Source of the DNA: Rufibacter roseus | GTDB taxonomy: Bacteria > Bacteroidota > Bacteroidia > Cytophagales > Hymenobacteraceae | Length of the DNA stretch: 64,000 nt | Assembly: GCF_001647285.1 (NCBI RefSeq) | Contig: NZ_LRML01000002.1 | Span: forward strand, 248,001-312,000 | Direction of reading: 5' to 3' | Shown: one piece after another, positions 15,093-23,688 of the stretch | Layout: each line of letters begins with the position of its first letter | Numbering within the stretch: the stretch's first letter is position 1 | Position numbers and translations under genes: made by a program | Notes under the pieces: model-generated | Database searches by the model: none | What the model was told of the DNA's origin: nothing | What the model saw: only the letters and a program-made list of their open reading frames with translations

Positions 15093-17027
15093 ATGATTTC
15101 CATAAATAACCTCACGTTCCATTTCGGGAGCCGCACCCTGTACGAAGACGCCAACCTGCACATCAAGCCCAAAGACAAAATAGGCTTGGTGGGCTTGAAC
15201 GGAACCGGAAAGTCAACCTTGTTGCGCTTGCTCGTGGGCGAATACAAACCAGATGGCGGCAGCATTCAAATGAGCCGCGACACTACATTGGGTTTCCTGA
15301 ACCAGGATTTGCTTTCTTATGACACCCATGAGAGCATCTTGAAAGTGGCTATGCAGGCGTTTGAGGAGGCCCTACAGCTGCAAAAGCAGATAGACGAGGT
15401 GCTGCACGAGATGGAAACCAATTACCAGGACGAGCACATTGACAAACTAGCCAAACTACAGGAGCAGTTTGAGGCGCTGGATGGCTACAACATTCAGGTA
15501 AAGGCCGAGGAAATTTTAGAAGGCTTAGGCTTCACTACTGAAGAATTACAGCAGCCCCTGAAAACTTTCTCCGGAGGGTGGCGCATGCGGGTGATGCTGG
15601 CCAAGATATTACTGCAGAAGCCTTCCCTCCTGCTCCTAGATGAGCCTACCAACCACTTGGACTTACCCTCCATCAAATGGATAGAAACCTACCTGAGTGC
15701 GTATGAAGGCGCGCTGGTGATAGTTTCTCACGATAGAGAGTTTCTGGATAAAACCACCAATACCACCGTAGAGGTGTCTGGGCAGAAGCTGAACGTGTAC
15801 GCAGGTAACTACAGCTTCTATCTGGAGGAAAAAGAGCTACGGAACGAGATACAAAAAGGTGCTTACGAGAACCAGCAGCAGCAAATAAAGCAAGCCGAGC
15901 AGTTCATCGCCCGTTTCAAGGCCAAAGCTACCAAAGCCAAACAGGCCCAGAGCCGTATGAAGGCGCTGGAGAAAATGGACCGCATTGAAGATGTGGCCGC
16001 TGATGCTCCCGTGGTCAATTTCAAGTTCCAGTTCAATGTGCAGCCGGGCCGCAACATTCTGCGCCTGGAGAACATGAGTAAGAGCTACGGCGACAAACTC
16101 ATCTTCCAGAACACGCACGTGAACATTGAACGTGGAGATAAAATCGCTCTTATAGGTGCCAACGGAAAAGGTAAATCTACGCTCATGCGCATCATTGCCG
16201 GTGATGAACCCATTAAAGGTGACCGCCAGCTGGGCCACAACGTCATCATGGCATTCTATGCGCAACACCAGCTGGAGAGTCTGAACGTGGAGAACGAGAT
16301 TCTGCAGGAGATGGTGCAGGCCGGCAGCAAACGTACCGAAATGGAATTGCGCGGCGTGCTAGGCTCCTTCCTGTTCACCGGCGATACTGTGTTCAAGAAA
16401 ATCAAAGTCCTTTCTGGAGGAGAGAAAAGCCGTGTGGCTCTGGCTAAAACTCTAATCTCAGAGGCCAACTTCCTGCTACTAGATGAACCCACCAACCACC
16501 TGGACATGCAGAGTGTGAATATTCTAATTCAAGCACTGGAGCAATACGAGGGTACGTTTGTAGTCATCTCCCACGACCGTTATTTCGTGGAGAGTGTGGC
16601 GAACAAAATCTGGTACATTGAGAACCACGAGCTGAAAGAATATCCTGGCACCTACCACGAGTATGAATATTGGATGGAGCAGCGCGAGAAAGACGCCAAG
16701 CGTTCAGGTCAGCAGCAACAGGCAAGCGCCGCAGCTAAAGCACAGGCCAAACCAAAGCCAACGCCAAGCCAGCAGCAGGAGCTGAAGCAGGAGTTGAAAA
16801 AAGCGAACCAAAAGCTGAAGCAGGTAGAGGGTTTGGTAAATGAACTGGAAGTGAAATTAAAAAACTGCGAAAACAAATTAGCCCTTCCCAGCACCTACGC
16901 CGATCCAAATGCCCTGCACGAGGCCACCCAGCAATTCAATAAAGTGAAAGCCCAACTGGACAAAGAACAGGCAGCATGGGAACAACTGATGGAGCAGGTA
17001 GACGAATTAGAAAACCAGCTGAAATAG
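15093..17027 (+). CDS. ABC-F family ATPase
   Basis: This 644-residue soluble protein has two ABC ATPase domains and no membrane segment. Domain 1 has Walker A GLNGTGKST, signature FSGGWRMR and Walker B LLLLDEPTNHLD. Domain 2 has GANGKGKST, LSGGEKSR and a second LLLDEPTNHLD. Between them is the charged ABC-F linker, and the C-terminus is a Gln/Ala/Lys-rich link plus coiled coil as in Uup. ABC-F proteins bind the ribosome E site and relieve stalls or protect from antibiotics. The Uup-like tail suggests a housekeeping factor. I place the start at ATG 15093 because a TTG further upstream would overlap the likely -7 promoter element. Confidence 0.93.
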   Translation: MISINNLTFHFGSRTLYEDANLHIKPKDKIGLVGLNGTGKSTLLRLLVGEYKPDGGSIQMSRDTTLGFLNQDLLSYDTHESILKVAMQAFEEALQLQKQIDEVLHEMETNYQDEHIDKLAKLQEQFEALDGYNIQVKAEEILEGLGFTTEELQQPLKTFSGGWRMRVMLAKILLQKPSLLLLDEPTNHLDLPSIKWIETYLSAYEGALVIVSHDREFLDKTTNTTVEVSGQKLNVYAGNYSFYLEEKELRNEIQKGAYENQQQQIKQAEQFIARFKAKATKAKQAQSRMKALEKMDRIEDVAADAPVVNFKFQFNVQPGRNILRLENMSKSYGDKLIFQNTHVNIERGDKIALIGANGKGKSTLMRIIAGDEPIKGDRQLGHNVIMAFYAQHQLESLNVENEILQEMVQAGSKRTEMELRGVLGSFLFTGDTVFKKIKVLSGGEKSRVALAKTLISEANFLLLDEPTNHLDMQSVNILIQALEQYEGTFVVISHDRYFVESVANKIWYIENHELKEYPGTYHEYEYWMEQREKDAKRSGQQQQASAAAKAQAKPKPTPSQQQELKQELKKANQKLKQVEGLVNELEVKLKNCENKLALPSTYADPNALHEATQQFNKVKAQLDKEQAAWEQLMEQVDELENQLK

Positions 17028-17033
17028 CTGAAC

Positions 17034-17068
17034 AAACCTCACTGGACTTGGTTGTCTAGTGAGGTTTT
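17034..17068 (+). terminator. Terminator of the ABC-F gene
   Basis: AAACCTCACT pairs with AGTGAGGTTT, followed by TTGCGTTTT. It sits directly before a 36-nt palindrome. Confidence 0.75.
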
Positions 17069-17070
17069 GC

Positions 17071-17106
17071 GTTTTCGGCCTATTTTCTGGAAAATAGGCC
17101 GAAAAC
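17071..17106. repeat. 36-nt interspersed palindrome, copy 8 (near perfect)
   Basis: GTTTTCGGCCTATTTT pairs fully with AAAATAGGCCGAAAAC. It carries C:G at arm position 6 and A:T at position 12 in place of the usual pairs. Confidence 0.9.
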
Positions 17107-17146
17107 GGCTAATTTGTTAAATACGTTAGAAACTCATGGCAACTCA

Positions 17147-17298
17147 ATGGCGCAAGCATCCGCTTGTGTCCGCACGCATTCTAAATGTAGGGTAATAGGG
17201 CAACCGCGGTTCTGGTTGTTGGTGAAAACACGCAACAACGGCGGGAGAATAAATTGTATTTCTCAATACCTGCGGACACGAGTGGACGCTTGCGCCAT
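17147..17298. mobile_element. 152-bp MITE-like element with 28-bp terminal inverted repeats
   Basis: The left end (17147-17174, starting ATGGCGCAAGC) and the reverse complement of the right end (17271-17298) agree at 25 of 28 bases. No clear target duplication is visible. The interior has a second weaker dyad (CAACCGCGG / CAACAACGGCGG area) and no coding frame of note. It fills most of the 328-base gap between the ABC-F and plug genes and ends about 45 bases before the plug promoter element. Confidence 0.65.
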
Positions 17299-17355
17299 GG
17301 ACAGATTCACTTCCAGATTCTTCCGTAGCGTTACAATACTTACTATCTTAGAACC

Positions 17356-18672
17356 ATGAATTGGAAAAAAGGAATAATTGCCTTCGCCCTCGCCGCTTTT
17401 TCACTGCATGGTTGCGTACCTGTAGAATCAACGGGATATGGCGCCGGCGCAACTGGCACGGGAAATACCCTGCAGTACAACGATGTGAACTATACCTCCG
17501 ATGTACGGTCGGTACAGCTCTACACCCAAAGCCGCAACGTAGGCGATGTGCTGGCTCCCCCGCTTCTATCCATGAACCAGTCTAACCCGCTTATTCTGGA
17601 GTTTGACCGTATGTCTGCCCCGCGCGGAAGAGCCGTTGTAAAACTCCACCACTGCGATATAAACTGGAAGCCATCTCAGCTTACCTCCATGCAGTTTGTA
17701 GCTGACTTCAATGAGTTCTTCATCAATGAAGTGGAAGCCTCTACCGCCACTAAAATTCCATACTGGCACTATTTCTTTCAGGTACCAAGGGTAAAACTTA
17801 GTGGCAACTACTTGATTGAAGTTTCTGAGGAGGGAGGGAATTTGCTCTTGAGCCGCCGGTTTGTTGTATTTGAGGAACTGGTGCAGGTAGGTATAAAGCC
17901 GATGGCCACACCCGGCGCCGGAGACCGCTTCGCTCGCCAGCAGATGGACCTGAATGTGTTTTATGCCCAATATCCACTAGTAAACCCGGCGCAGGAAATA
18001 AAGGTGGTGTTACGCCAGAACCACCGCTGGGACAATGCCAAATTCATCCTCCGCCCCACCTTCACCCATGAAGCGCAGCGCCGTCTGGAGTACCAGCTGT
18101 TTGACACTGATTATTCCTTCTTGGGCCTAAATGAGTTTAGAGCACTGGACACCCGCAGCGAACGCTTCAGCGGCATAGGCGTGGAGCGCCGTGACATTAC
18201 TACTTCTCCTGATCAAGTGTTCGCCACTGTGGGCAGAACCAGGGCAGATCAAGTATACAGCACCCAACCAGATGCCAACGGCAAGTATCTTTTCGGGAGC
18301 CGCGAGTACGGTCGAGCCGCCCTCAACGCCGATTACCAACGGGTGTTCTTCCGGTTATATTCCCCTGAACCTGCTCCCGGTCCTGTGTATGTTTTCGGAG
18401 GATTGACCGACTGGCAGATGGCAGAACCATTCCGGCTCACCTATAATGCAGAAAACCAATTATACACTGGTTCTGCGCTTCTTAAGCAGGGGTACTACAA
18501 CTATTACTTTGTGGTCAAAGGCGCCAACGGCCAGTCGAACGCGCAATACTATGAGGGTAGCCACTTCGCCACTGAAAATGTGTATGACGCCCTAGTTTAT
18601 TACCGCCCGCCAGGAACCAGAGCAGATTTAATCATCGGGTATTCTACCATTCAATTCAATCCGCAGCGATAA
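17356..18672 (+). CDS. Type IX secretion system plug protein (DUF5103)
   Basis: This 438-residue protein begins with a signal peptide and lipobox LHGC (Cys20), so it is probably a lipoprotein. The N-terminal half (VRSVQLYTQSRNVGDVLAPPLLSMNQSNPL and onward) is the DUF5103 domain, now linked to the Plug protein that seals the periplasmic side of the SprA translocon channel in Flavobacterium (family knowledge). The T9SS exports proteins with a C-terminal sorting domain, such as the subtilase at 59553. No other T9SS structural gene is nearby. TATCTTAG at 17344-17351, directly before the ATG, could be a -7 element, which would leave almost no leader. Confidence 0.85.
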   Translation: MNWKKGIIAFALAAFSLHGCVPVESTGYGAGATGTGNTLQYNDVNYTSDVRSVQLYTQSRNVGDVLAPPLLSMNQSNPLILEFDRMSAPRGRAVVKLHHCDINWKPSQLTSMQFVADFNEFFINEVEASTATKIPYWHYFFQVPRVKLSGNYLIEVSEEGGNLLLSRRFVVFEELVQVGIKPMATPGAGDRFARQQMDLNVFYAQYPLVNPAQEIKVVLRQNHRWDNAKFILRPTFTHEAQRRLEYQLFDTDYSFLGLNEFRALDTRSERFSGIGVERRDITTSPDQVFATVGRTRADQVYSTQPDANGKYLFGSREYGRAALNADYQRVFFRLYSPEPAPGPVYVFGGLTDWQMAEPFRLTYNAENQLYTGSALLKQGYYNYYFVVKGANGQSNAQYYEGSHFATENVYDALVYYRPPGTRADLIIGYSTIQFNPQR

Positions 18673-18715
18673 ACAGCTAAAAAACAATCAACTATAGCTT
18701 TTCAATTCAACATGT

Positions 18716-18751
18716 CTTTTTGGCTTATTTTTCAGAAAGCAGGTCGAAAAC
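18716..18751. repeat. 36-nt interspersed palindrome, copy 9
   Basis: Arms CTTTTTGGCTT and CAGGTCGAAAAC, decayed. It leads straight into the plug gene terminator. Confidence 0.65.
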
Positions 18752-18752
18752 G

Positions 18753-18793
18753 AAAAAGCCTGTGAAGCCTTGTTGGCTTCACAGGCTTTTTTT
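18753..18793 (+). terminator. Terminator of the plug gene
   Basis: AAAAAGCCTGTGAAGCC pairs with GGCTTCACAGGCTTTTT around TTGTT, followed by T. It is a strong 17-bp stem. Confidence 0.9.
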
Positions 18794-18958
18794 AAAGTTT
18801 AACAGCTACTTAGTCTGCAAATATTTACCTGTTGTGAGTAGAATTAGCACCAGCGCTCTTAGCACAATAGATTAGCCAACCTCCCAATAAACATTACTTT
18901 TAACAAGTAGGGTGTGCAAGAGTTCTGGGGCGGGTACAGCATTTATTTGGCTGAGGTA

Positions 18959-19000
18959 ATTGGCACAGACACTCGCAGGTCTTCAAGACACTGCGAGGTC
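18959..19000 (+). repeat. 42-nt repeat, copy B
   Basis: It matches 4000-4041 with two changes, one of them in the dyad centre (CTTCAAG for CTTGAAG). A 36-nt palindrome follows 21 bases later, in the same order and orientation as at copy A. Confidence 0.85.
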
Positions 19001-19015
19001 ATTTGAACAGGCTCT

Positions 19016-19062
19016 ATTTCTGTTTTAGGCTGTTTTTCAGAAAGCAGCCCTAAAACAGAAAT
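19016..19062. repeat. 36-nt interspersed palindrome, copy 10 (extended)
   Basis: The core (19022-19056, 35 nt) has arms GTTTTAGGCTG and CAGCCCTAAAAC. Flanks ATTTCT and AGAAAT lengthen the stem. It lies 35 bases past the stop of the minus-strand dehydrogenase gene. Confidence 0.85.
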
Positions 19063-19096
19063 CAGAATTCCCTTTATTATTGGTGAAAAATTTGGA

Positions 19097-20059
19097 CTAA
19101 TCCTGTCTCGTCCGCAAATATTCTTTCAATTTGGTCACCAATACCTTATTTATCCGTACATAAGATTCCTGCGTCCACCCCGCAATGTGGGGCGTCATTA
19201 TGACGCGTGGGTGTTGGTGCAGATAAACCAAACGCTCCTGTTGCTCTGGGGTTAAGGTGGAAAGCTTTTCATTCTCGTATACATCCAAAGCGGCTCCTTT
19301 CACCTGACCCAATTTCAGCCCATCCACTAAGGCGGTATGGTCTAACACCTCGCCACGGGCAGTGTTTAAAACCCACAGCTTATTCTTAAAGCCCGTAAGC
19401 AAGTCAGCATCAACAAACCTCTGATTATCTTTGGTGTATGGTATGTGTATGCTCAAAATTTGAGCATGTTCTTGCAGTTCTTCCAATGCTGTCATTCGCA
19501 CGTGCGGGTACGGATTCTCCAACTCCTGCTTGTCATACGCCAGCACCTCACAGTCAAACCCCGCCAATCGTTTGGCAAAGGCTTTGCCCATGTGGCCGTA
19601 CCCAATTAGTCCAATGGTTTTGCCGCCAATCTCTTCTCCGCGGTTTCCCTCCCGTAGCCACTGCCCCTCTCTTATTTGCCGGTCACCCTGGGTGATTTTC
19701 CGGAACAGCGCCAGCAGCAGACCTAAGGTGTGGTCGCCCACGGCATCTCGGTTCCCTTCGGGGGCATTTAGTAAGGTGATGTTTCTCGCTTCCAGAACAC
19801 CCTCGTCAATGTTGTCTACCCCTGCTCCGGCACGCGCTACTACTTCCAGATTGGGTGCGTGAGATAAGAGCTCCGCCGTTATCCGCATCTTACTACGGAC
19901 CACCAGCATGTGGTAGTCTGGCAACAAAGCAGGCACCTCCTCCTTCTTCACTTCGGGTAAGTAAGTATACGCCACCCCTAGCGCCTCCAGCATAGGCAGC
20001 AGGCTTTCATGCATGAGGTCAATGATGAGGCAGCGGAAAGGTTTGACAGAATTTATCAT
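19097..20059 (-). CDS. D-2-hydroxyacid dehydrogenase, phosphoglycerate dehydrogenase-like
   Basis: This 320-residue protein is a D-isomer-specific 2-hydroxyacid dehydrogenase. It has the NAD motif GLIGYGHMGKA (residues 150-160) and the catalytic triad Arg235 (NTARGEV), Glu264 (DVYENE) and His291 (TPHIAGW). It resembles the short forms of 3-phosphoglycerate dehydrogenase without an ACT domain, so serine synthesis is likely but not proven. It starts 6 bases after the mgtE stop and so is the last gene of the rsmA-mgtE operon. No serC gene is adjacent. The stop is followed by an extended 36-nt palindrome that may end the transcript. Confidence 0.9.
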   Translation of the reverse strand: MINSVKPFRCLIIDLMHESLLPMLEALGVAYTYLPEVKKEEVPALLPDYHMLVVRSKMRITAELLSHAPNLEVVARAGAGVDNIDEGVLEARNITLLNAPEGNRDAVGDHTLGLLLALFRKITQGDRQIREGQWLREGNRGEEIGGKTIGLIGYGHMGKAFAKRLAGFDCEVLAYDKQELENPYPHVRMTALEELQEHAQILSIHIPYTKDNQRFVDADLLTGFKNKLWVLNTARGEVLDHTALVDGLKLGQVKGAALDVYENEKLSTLTPEQQERLVYLHQHPRVIMTPHIAGWTQESYVRINKVLVTKLKEYLRTRQD

Positions 20060-20065
20060 ATTATG

Positions 20066-21418
20066 TTAAAGACTTAACAGTACATGAGCCACTAGAAAAT
20101 ATACCGCCAACCCCAGCAAGTCGTTGGCGGTTGTAATAAAAGGGCCGGCTGCAACAGCAGGGTTCACCCCATATTTGTCTAGAATCATAGGCGTAACCGT
20201 TCCCATGAAAGAGGCCAGCAGCACCACACTGAACAAGGCCACCGCTACTACTAAAGACAGCTCAAACTGCACCCCGAATAAGATGTTAAAGCCCATCACC
20301 AGCCCTGACATTACCAATCCGTTTATCACCGCCACCAGCAGCACCTTAATTAACCTGGTGCCAAAATTATCGAACATGATGGTCTTGTTGGCCAAGGTTT
20401 GGATGATGATGGAGGAGGATTGAATACCCACGTTTCCGCCGGTGGCGGTAATAAGCGGCGTAAACATGGCCAAGGCCGGAATGATGGCTATGTCGCCCTC
20501 AAAAAGACCAATAAAGCGGGCACCTAGCAAACCACCCACCATACCCACCATTAGCCAGGGCAAACGAGCGCGGGAAAGGCGGAATACGCTGTCATCTTCC
20601 TCAATGTTCTCGGTGATACCTGTCATGAGCTGGCGGCTCAATTCGGCCTGCTCCTGAATCACGTCAATCACGTCGTCAATGGTAATACGCCCCAGCAGGC
20701 GACCTTGTATGTTTACGACCGGAATGGCATCCAAGTCATATTTCTGCATCACGGCGGCCACTTCCTGCTCGTCTTTAAATGACTCTATGGAAATGACATC
20801 AGGGTCGTAGAGTTCAGAGATAGGCGTTTGGTCTGTAGAGAGGATGAGCGTTTTCATGCCTAGGCGGCCAACCAGCTTATCACGGTCATCTACCACGTAA
20901 ATGGCGTAGACTTTTTCCACGTCCTCGGCCTGACGCCTGATTTCCTCTATGCACTGCCCCACCCGCCAATGGATGTTCACCTTAATCAATTCCTTAGCCA
21001 TGAGACCACCAGCGCAATCCTCGTCGTAATGCAGCAGGTCGATGATGTAAGCCACATGCTCCCGGTCTTCCAGCAGGGCTATGATTTCCTCTTTGCGCTG
21101 CACGGGCTGCTCGTTGAGCAAATCCACGGCGTCGTCAGAGTCCATCTCGCCTATGTAGCGGGCAATTTCCTCGTTCGTGAAGTTCTTCAGGAAATTGATG
21201 CGTATGTCACGGTCCAGATCGCTGAGGATTTCTGCACCCAATTCAGCGGGTAGCAGGTCTACGACGTACTTGCTCTGCTCGGTGTTCAGCTCATAGAGAA
21301 CAGTGATAATATCAGCCGGGTACATATCCTCCATGTTGGAGAGAATGAACTCGGTATCGCGGCGCTCTACGGCGTCCTCAATCTGGTCAATAAACTCGCG
21401 GGTGATTTCAGACTGCAT
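20066..21418 (-). CDS. mgtE: Magnesium transporter MgtE
   Basis: This 450-residue protein has the full MgtE layout: an acidic N domain (about 20-125), a CBS pair (about 130-255, with VYVVDDRDKLVGRLG-like segments) and five membrane helices (about 275-450). It is a Mg2+ channel gated by Mg2+ bound between the N and CBS domains. The pore-lining TM2 region has PLITATGGNVGIQSSS, matching the conserved GGN motif of the family. Its ATG overlaps the end of rsmA by 11 bases, so translation is coupled. The link between an rRNA methylase and a Mg2+ channel is common only as gene order. Confidence 0.95.
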   Translation of the reverse strand: MQSEITREFIDQIEDAVERRDTEFILSNMEDMYPADIITVLYELNTEQSKYVVDLLPAELGAEILSDLDRDIRINFLKNFTNEEIARYIGEMDSDDAVDLLNEQPVQRKEEIIALLEDREHVAYIIDLLHYDEDCAGGLMAKELIKVNIHWRVGQCIEEIRRQAEDVEKVYAIYVVDDRDKLVGRLGMKTLILSTDQTPISELYDPDVISIESFKDEQEVAAVMQKYDLDAIPVVNIQGRLLGRITIDDVIDVIQEQAELSRQLMTGITENIEEDDSVFRLSRARLPWLMVGMVGGLLGARFIGLFEGDIAIIPALAMFTPLITATGGNVGIQSSSIIIQTLANKTIMFDNFGTRLIKVLLVAVINGLVMSGLVMGFNILFGVQFELSLVVAVALFSVVLLASFMGTVTPMILDKYGVNPAVAAGPFITTANDLLGLAVYFLVAHVLLSL

Positions 21419-22193
21419 TTTGTCCCTGTATCTGGAGCGTGAGCTGGATAAATTCGTCTACGGAGAGCTGCTCGGCCCGTTTATCAAACAGGGGCTGTTG
21501 CATAAACTCAGGGGGCAAATTGAATGGCTTCAAACAGTTCCGGAGGGTTTTGCGGCGCGTGGCGAAGCTGGCTTTCACTACTTTTATGAATAGTTTCTCG
21601 TCGCAGGGTAACTGCGCCACTTCATTACGCGTCAGCCGCACCACCGCAGATTTCACTTTGGGCGGCGGATTAAATACATGCTCATGCACCGTGAACAGAT
21701 ATTCAATATTATAAAACGCCTGCAGCAGCACGCTCATAATTCCGTAGGTTTTGGAGCCGTGCGGGGCGGCAATGCGCTCAGCTACTTCTTTCTGAATCAT
21801 GCCCACCACTTCGGGCACTTGGTCGCGGTGGTCCAGCACCTTGAAGAAAATCTGGCTGGAGATATTATAAGGGAAATTGCCTATCACCGCGAAGTTGCCG
21901 GAGAAAAGCGTTTTCAGGTCAGTTTTCAGAAAATCGGCGAAAAGTACGCGTCCTTCCAGTTGCGGGAAATGCTCGTTGAGCCATGCAATGGACTCCCGGT
22001 CTATGTCTACAATGGTGGTTTTATACTCGGGGTGCTGCACCAGATACTGCGTAAGCACACCCATGCCAGGGCCTACTTCCAGCACCTCCTGCACCCCATT
22101 GGGCAGCCGAAGCGCCTCCACAATCTTCTGGGCAATGTTGAGGTCGGTGAGGAAATGCTGACCGAGGTGTTTCTTGGGCTGGACGGGCTTCAC
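21408..22193 (-). CDS. rsmA: 16S rRNA (adenine1518/1519-N6)-dimethyltransferase
   Basis: This 261-residue protein is KsgA/RsmA, which dimethylates two adenines in the 3' end of 16S rRNA during small-subunit assembly. It has the SAM motif VLEVGPGMGVLTQYL and the catalytic motif NFPYNISSQIFF. I choose the GTG at 22191-22193 as the start: it gives MKPVQPKKHLGQHFLTDLN, the normal family start, while longer frames would run into the opposite pepA leader. It is first in the operon rsmA-mgtE-dehydrogenase. A TATCTTTG (22233-22240) is the likely -7 element. Confidence 0.94.
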   Translation of the reverse strand: MKPVQPKKHLGQHFLTDLNIAQKIVEALRLPNGVQEVLEVGPGMGVLTQYLVQHPEYKTTIVDIDRESIAWLNEHFPQLEGRVLFADFLKTDLKTLFSGNFAVIGNFPYNISSQIFFKVLDHRDQVPEVVGMIQKEVAERIAAPHGSKTYGIMSVLLQAFYNIEYLFTVHEHVFNPPPKVKSAVVRLTRNEVAQLPCDEKLFIKVVKASFATRRKTLRNCLKPFNLPPEFMQQPLFDKRAEQLSVDEFIQLTLQIQGQNAV

Positions 22194-22232
22194 AGGTTTT
22201 CGGTTTCCGTTTGTTAGGGCTATATTGCAGGC

Positions 22233-22240
22233 CAAAGATA
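22233..22240 (-). promoter_or_regulatory. Possible -7 element of rsmA
   Basis: TATCTTTG on the minus strand matches TAnnTTTG, 40 bases before the GTG start. It lies inside the 55-base gap shared with the divergent peptidase gene. Confidence 0.4.
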
Positions 22241-22248
22241 CACATCTT

Positions 22249-23685
22249 ATGCGCACAGAACTGACATATACCGCAACATTACCCGAACAAACCAACACGG
22301 TGGTGCTGGTTTCGGGCCGCGACCAACTCCCCCAAGAGCGATTCACTGCGGATGAACTGGATTATATCAACCGCCAGCTGGACCTGAAAAGCCCGTTGAT
22401 ATCCATCAACAAACTGTCGCACCAGCTGTACCTGCTCCACACTGAGCCTAAGCAAACGCAGGCTCAAACGAACGAGGCTCTACGTAAAGCCGGGCACGCT
22501 CTCCATCAGCGCCTACTTGCAGATAAAGTGTCTGAAGTAACTTTAGTTGACGCGAACAATGGCGAGTCTGCATTGTACGTAGCTGAGGGGCTTGTATTGA
22601 GCAACTATTCATTCCTGAAGTTAAAAACCGAAAAAGCCACCCCACCCTGCCTGCAAAAGGTAACGGTGAGTGGCAAGGCCGTGGGCGAAAAACAGGTTAC
22701 GGAGCTGTCCAACCTGCTGGAGGCCGTGTACCGCACCCGCGACTTAGTGAACACGCCCTATAACATGCAAACCGCCACCTTGCTCAGCGAGCAGGTAAAA
22801 AAGTTGGTAGAAGAAGCCGGCGTGCAGGTAGAGGTGCTGGACGAGGTGCAGATTCAAAGCCTGAAAATGGGCGGCCTCTTATCCGTAAACCAAGCCAGCG
22901 ACGAGCAGCCTACCTTTACCATTCTGGAGTGGAAGCCTGAGAACGCCACCAACTCCCAGCCAATCGTGTTAGTAGGCAAAGGCGTGGTATACGATACCGG
23001 CGGGCTTAGCATTAAGCCCACTCCTAACTCCATGGACCAAATGAAATCTGACATGAGCGGTGCGGCAGCCGTGGCTGGTACTTTTTATGCGCTGGCTAAG
23101 AATAAAGTTCCGCTGCACGTGATCGGATTGATACCTGCTACAGATAATCTGGTCAGCGGCAAAGCCTATGCCCCCGGCGATGTGATTACCATGTACAGCC
23201 GCCACACCGTTGAAGTGCTGAACACTGACGCTGAGGGTCGTTTGATTTTGGCTGATGCGCTGCATTTCGCGAAGAAGTATAATCCTTCTTTAGTGATTGA
23301 TATCGCTACCTTGACCGGTGCCGCCGCCAGAGCCATTGGCCGCGAGGGCATTGTAATGATGGGTACCGCTGATGATTTAGTAAAAACCGATTTGAAAGTA
23401 GCCGGGGACATATGCCACGAGCGACTGGTGGAGTTCCCGCTGTGGGATGAATACCAGGACCACCTGAAGTCAGAGATTGCGGACCTCAAAAATATAGGTG
23501 GAGCCGAAGCGGGGGCTATTTCGGCGGGCAAGTTCCTGCAGTTCTTCACTAATTACCCGTGGGTACACCTAGACATTGCCGGAACCGCTTTTTTAACCGG
23601 TCCCGACTCTTACCGTGGCAAGCAAGGCACCGGCTCCAGCGTCCGGTTACTGTACCATTTCTTAACCTCACAAGCCACCGCCTAA
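22249..23685 (+). CDS. M17 leucyl aminopeptidase family protein
   Basis: This 478-residue protein is an M17 leucine aminopeptidase. The metal-binding segments are VGKGVVYDTGGLSIKP and MDQMKSDMSGAAAV, followed by the family signature NTDAEGRLILADAL. It removes N-terminal residues from peptides and uses two metal ions. The start is ATG 22249; upstream frames run into rsmA on the other strand. pdxA begins 3 bases after its stop, so the two are cotranscribed. PepA proteins in some bacteria also bind DNA at recombination sites; nothing here shows that role. Confidence 0.93.
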   Translation: MRTELTYTATLPEQTNTVVLVSGRDQLPQERFTADELDYINRQLDLKSPLISINKLSHQLYLLHTEPKQTQAQTNEALRKAGHALHQRLLADKVSEVTLVDANNGESALYVAEGLVLSNYSFLKLKTEKATPPCLQKVTVSGKAVGEKQVTELSNLLEAVYRTRDLVNTPYNMQTATLLSEQVKKLVEEAGVQVEVLDEVQIQSLKMGGLLSVNQASDEQPTFTILEWKPENATNSQPIVLVGKGVVYDTGGLSIKPTPNSMDQMKSDMSGAAAVAGTFYALAKNKVPLHVIGLIPATDNLVSGKAYAPGDVITMYSRHTVEVLNTDAEGRLILADALHFAKKYNPSLVIDIATLTGAAARAIGREGIVMMGTADDLVKTDLKVAGDICHERLVEFPLWDEYQDHLKSEIADLKNIGGAEAGAISAGKFLQFFTNYPWVHLDIAGTAFLTGPDSYRGKQGTGSSVRLLYHFLTSQATA

Positions 23686-23688
23686 CCC

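Noticed and set aside
22194-22346. Longer N-terminus for RsmA
   Set aside because: It would overlap the divergent peptidase gene and its promoter; the GTG at 22193 gives the usual start.
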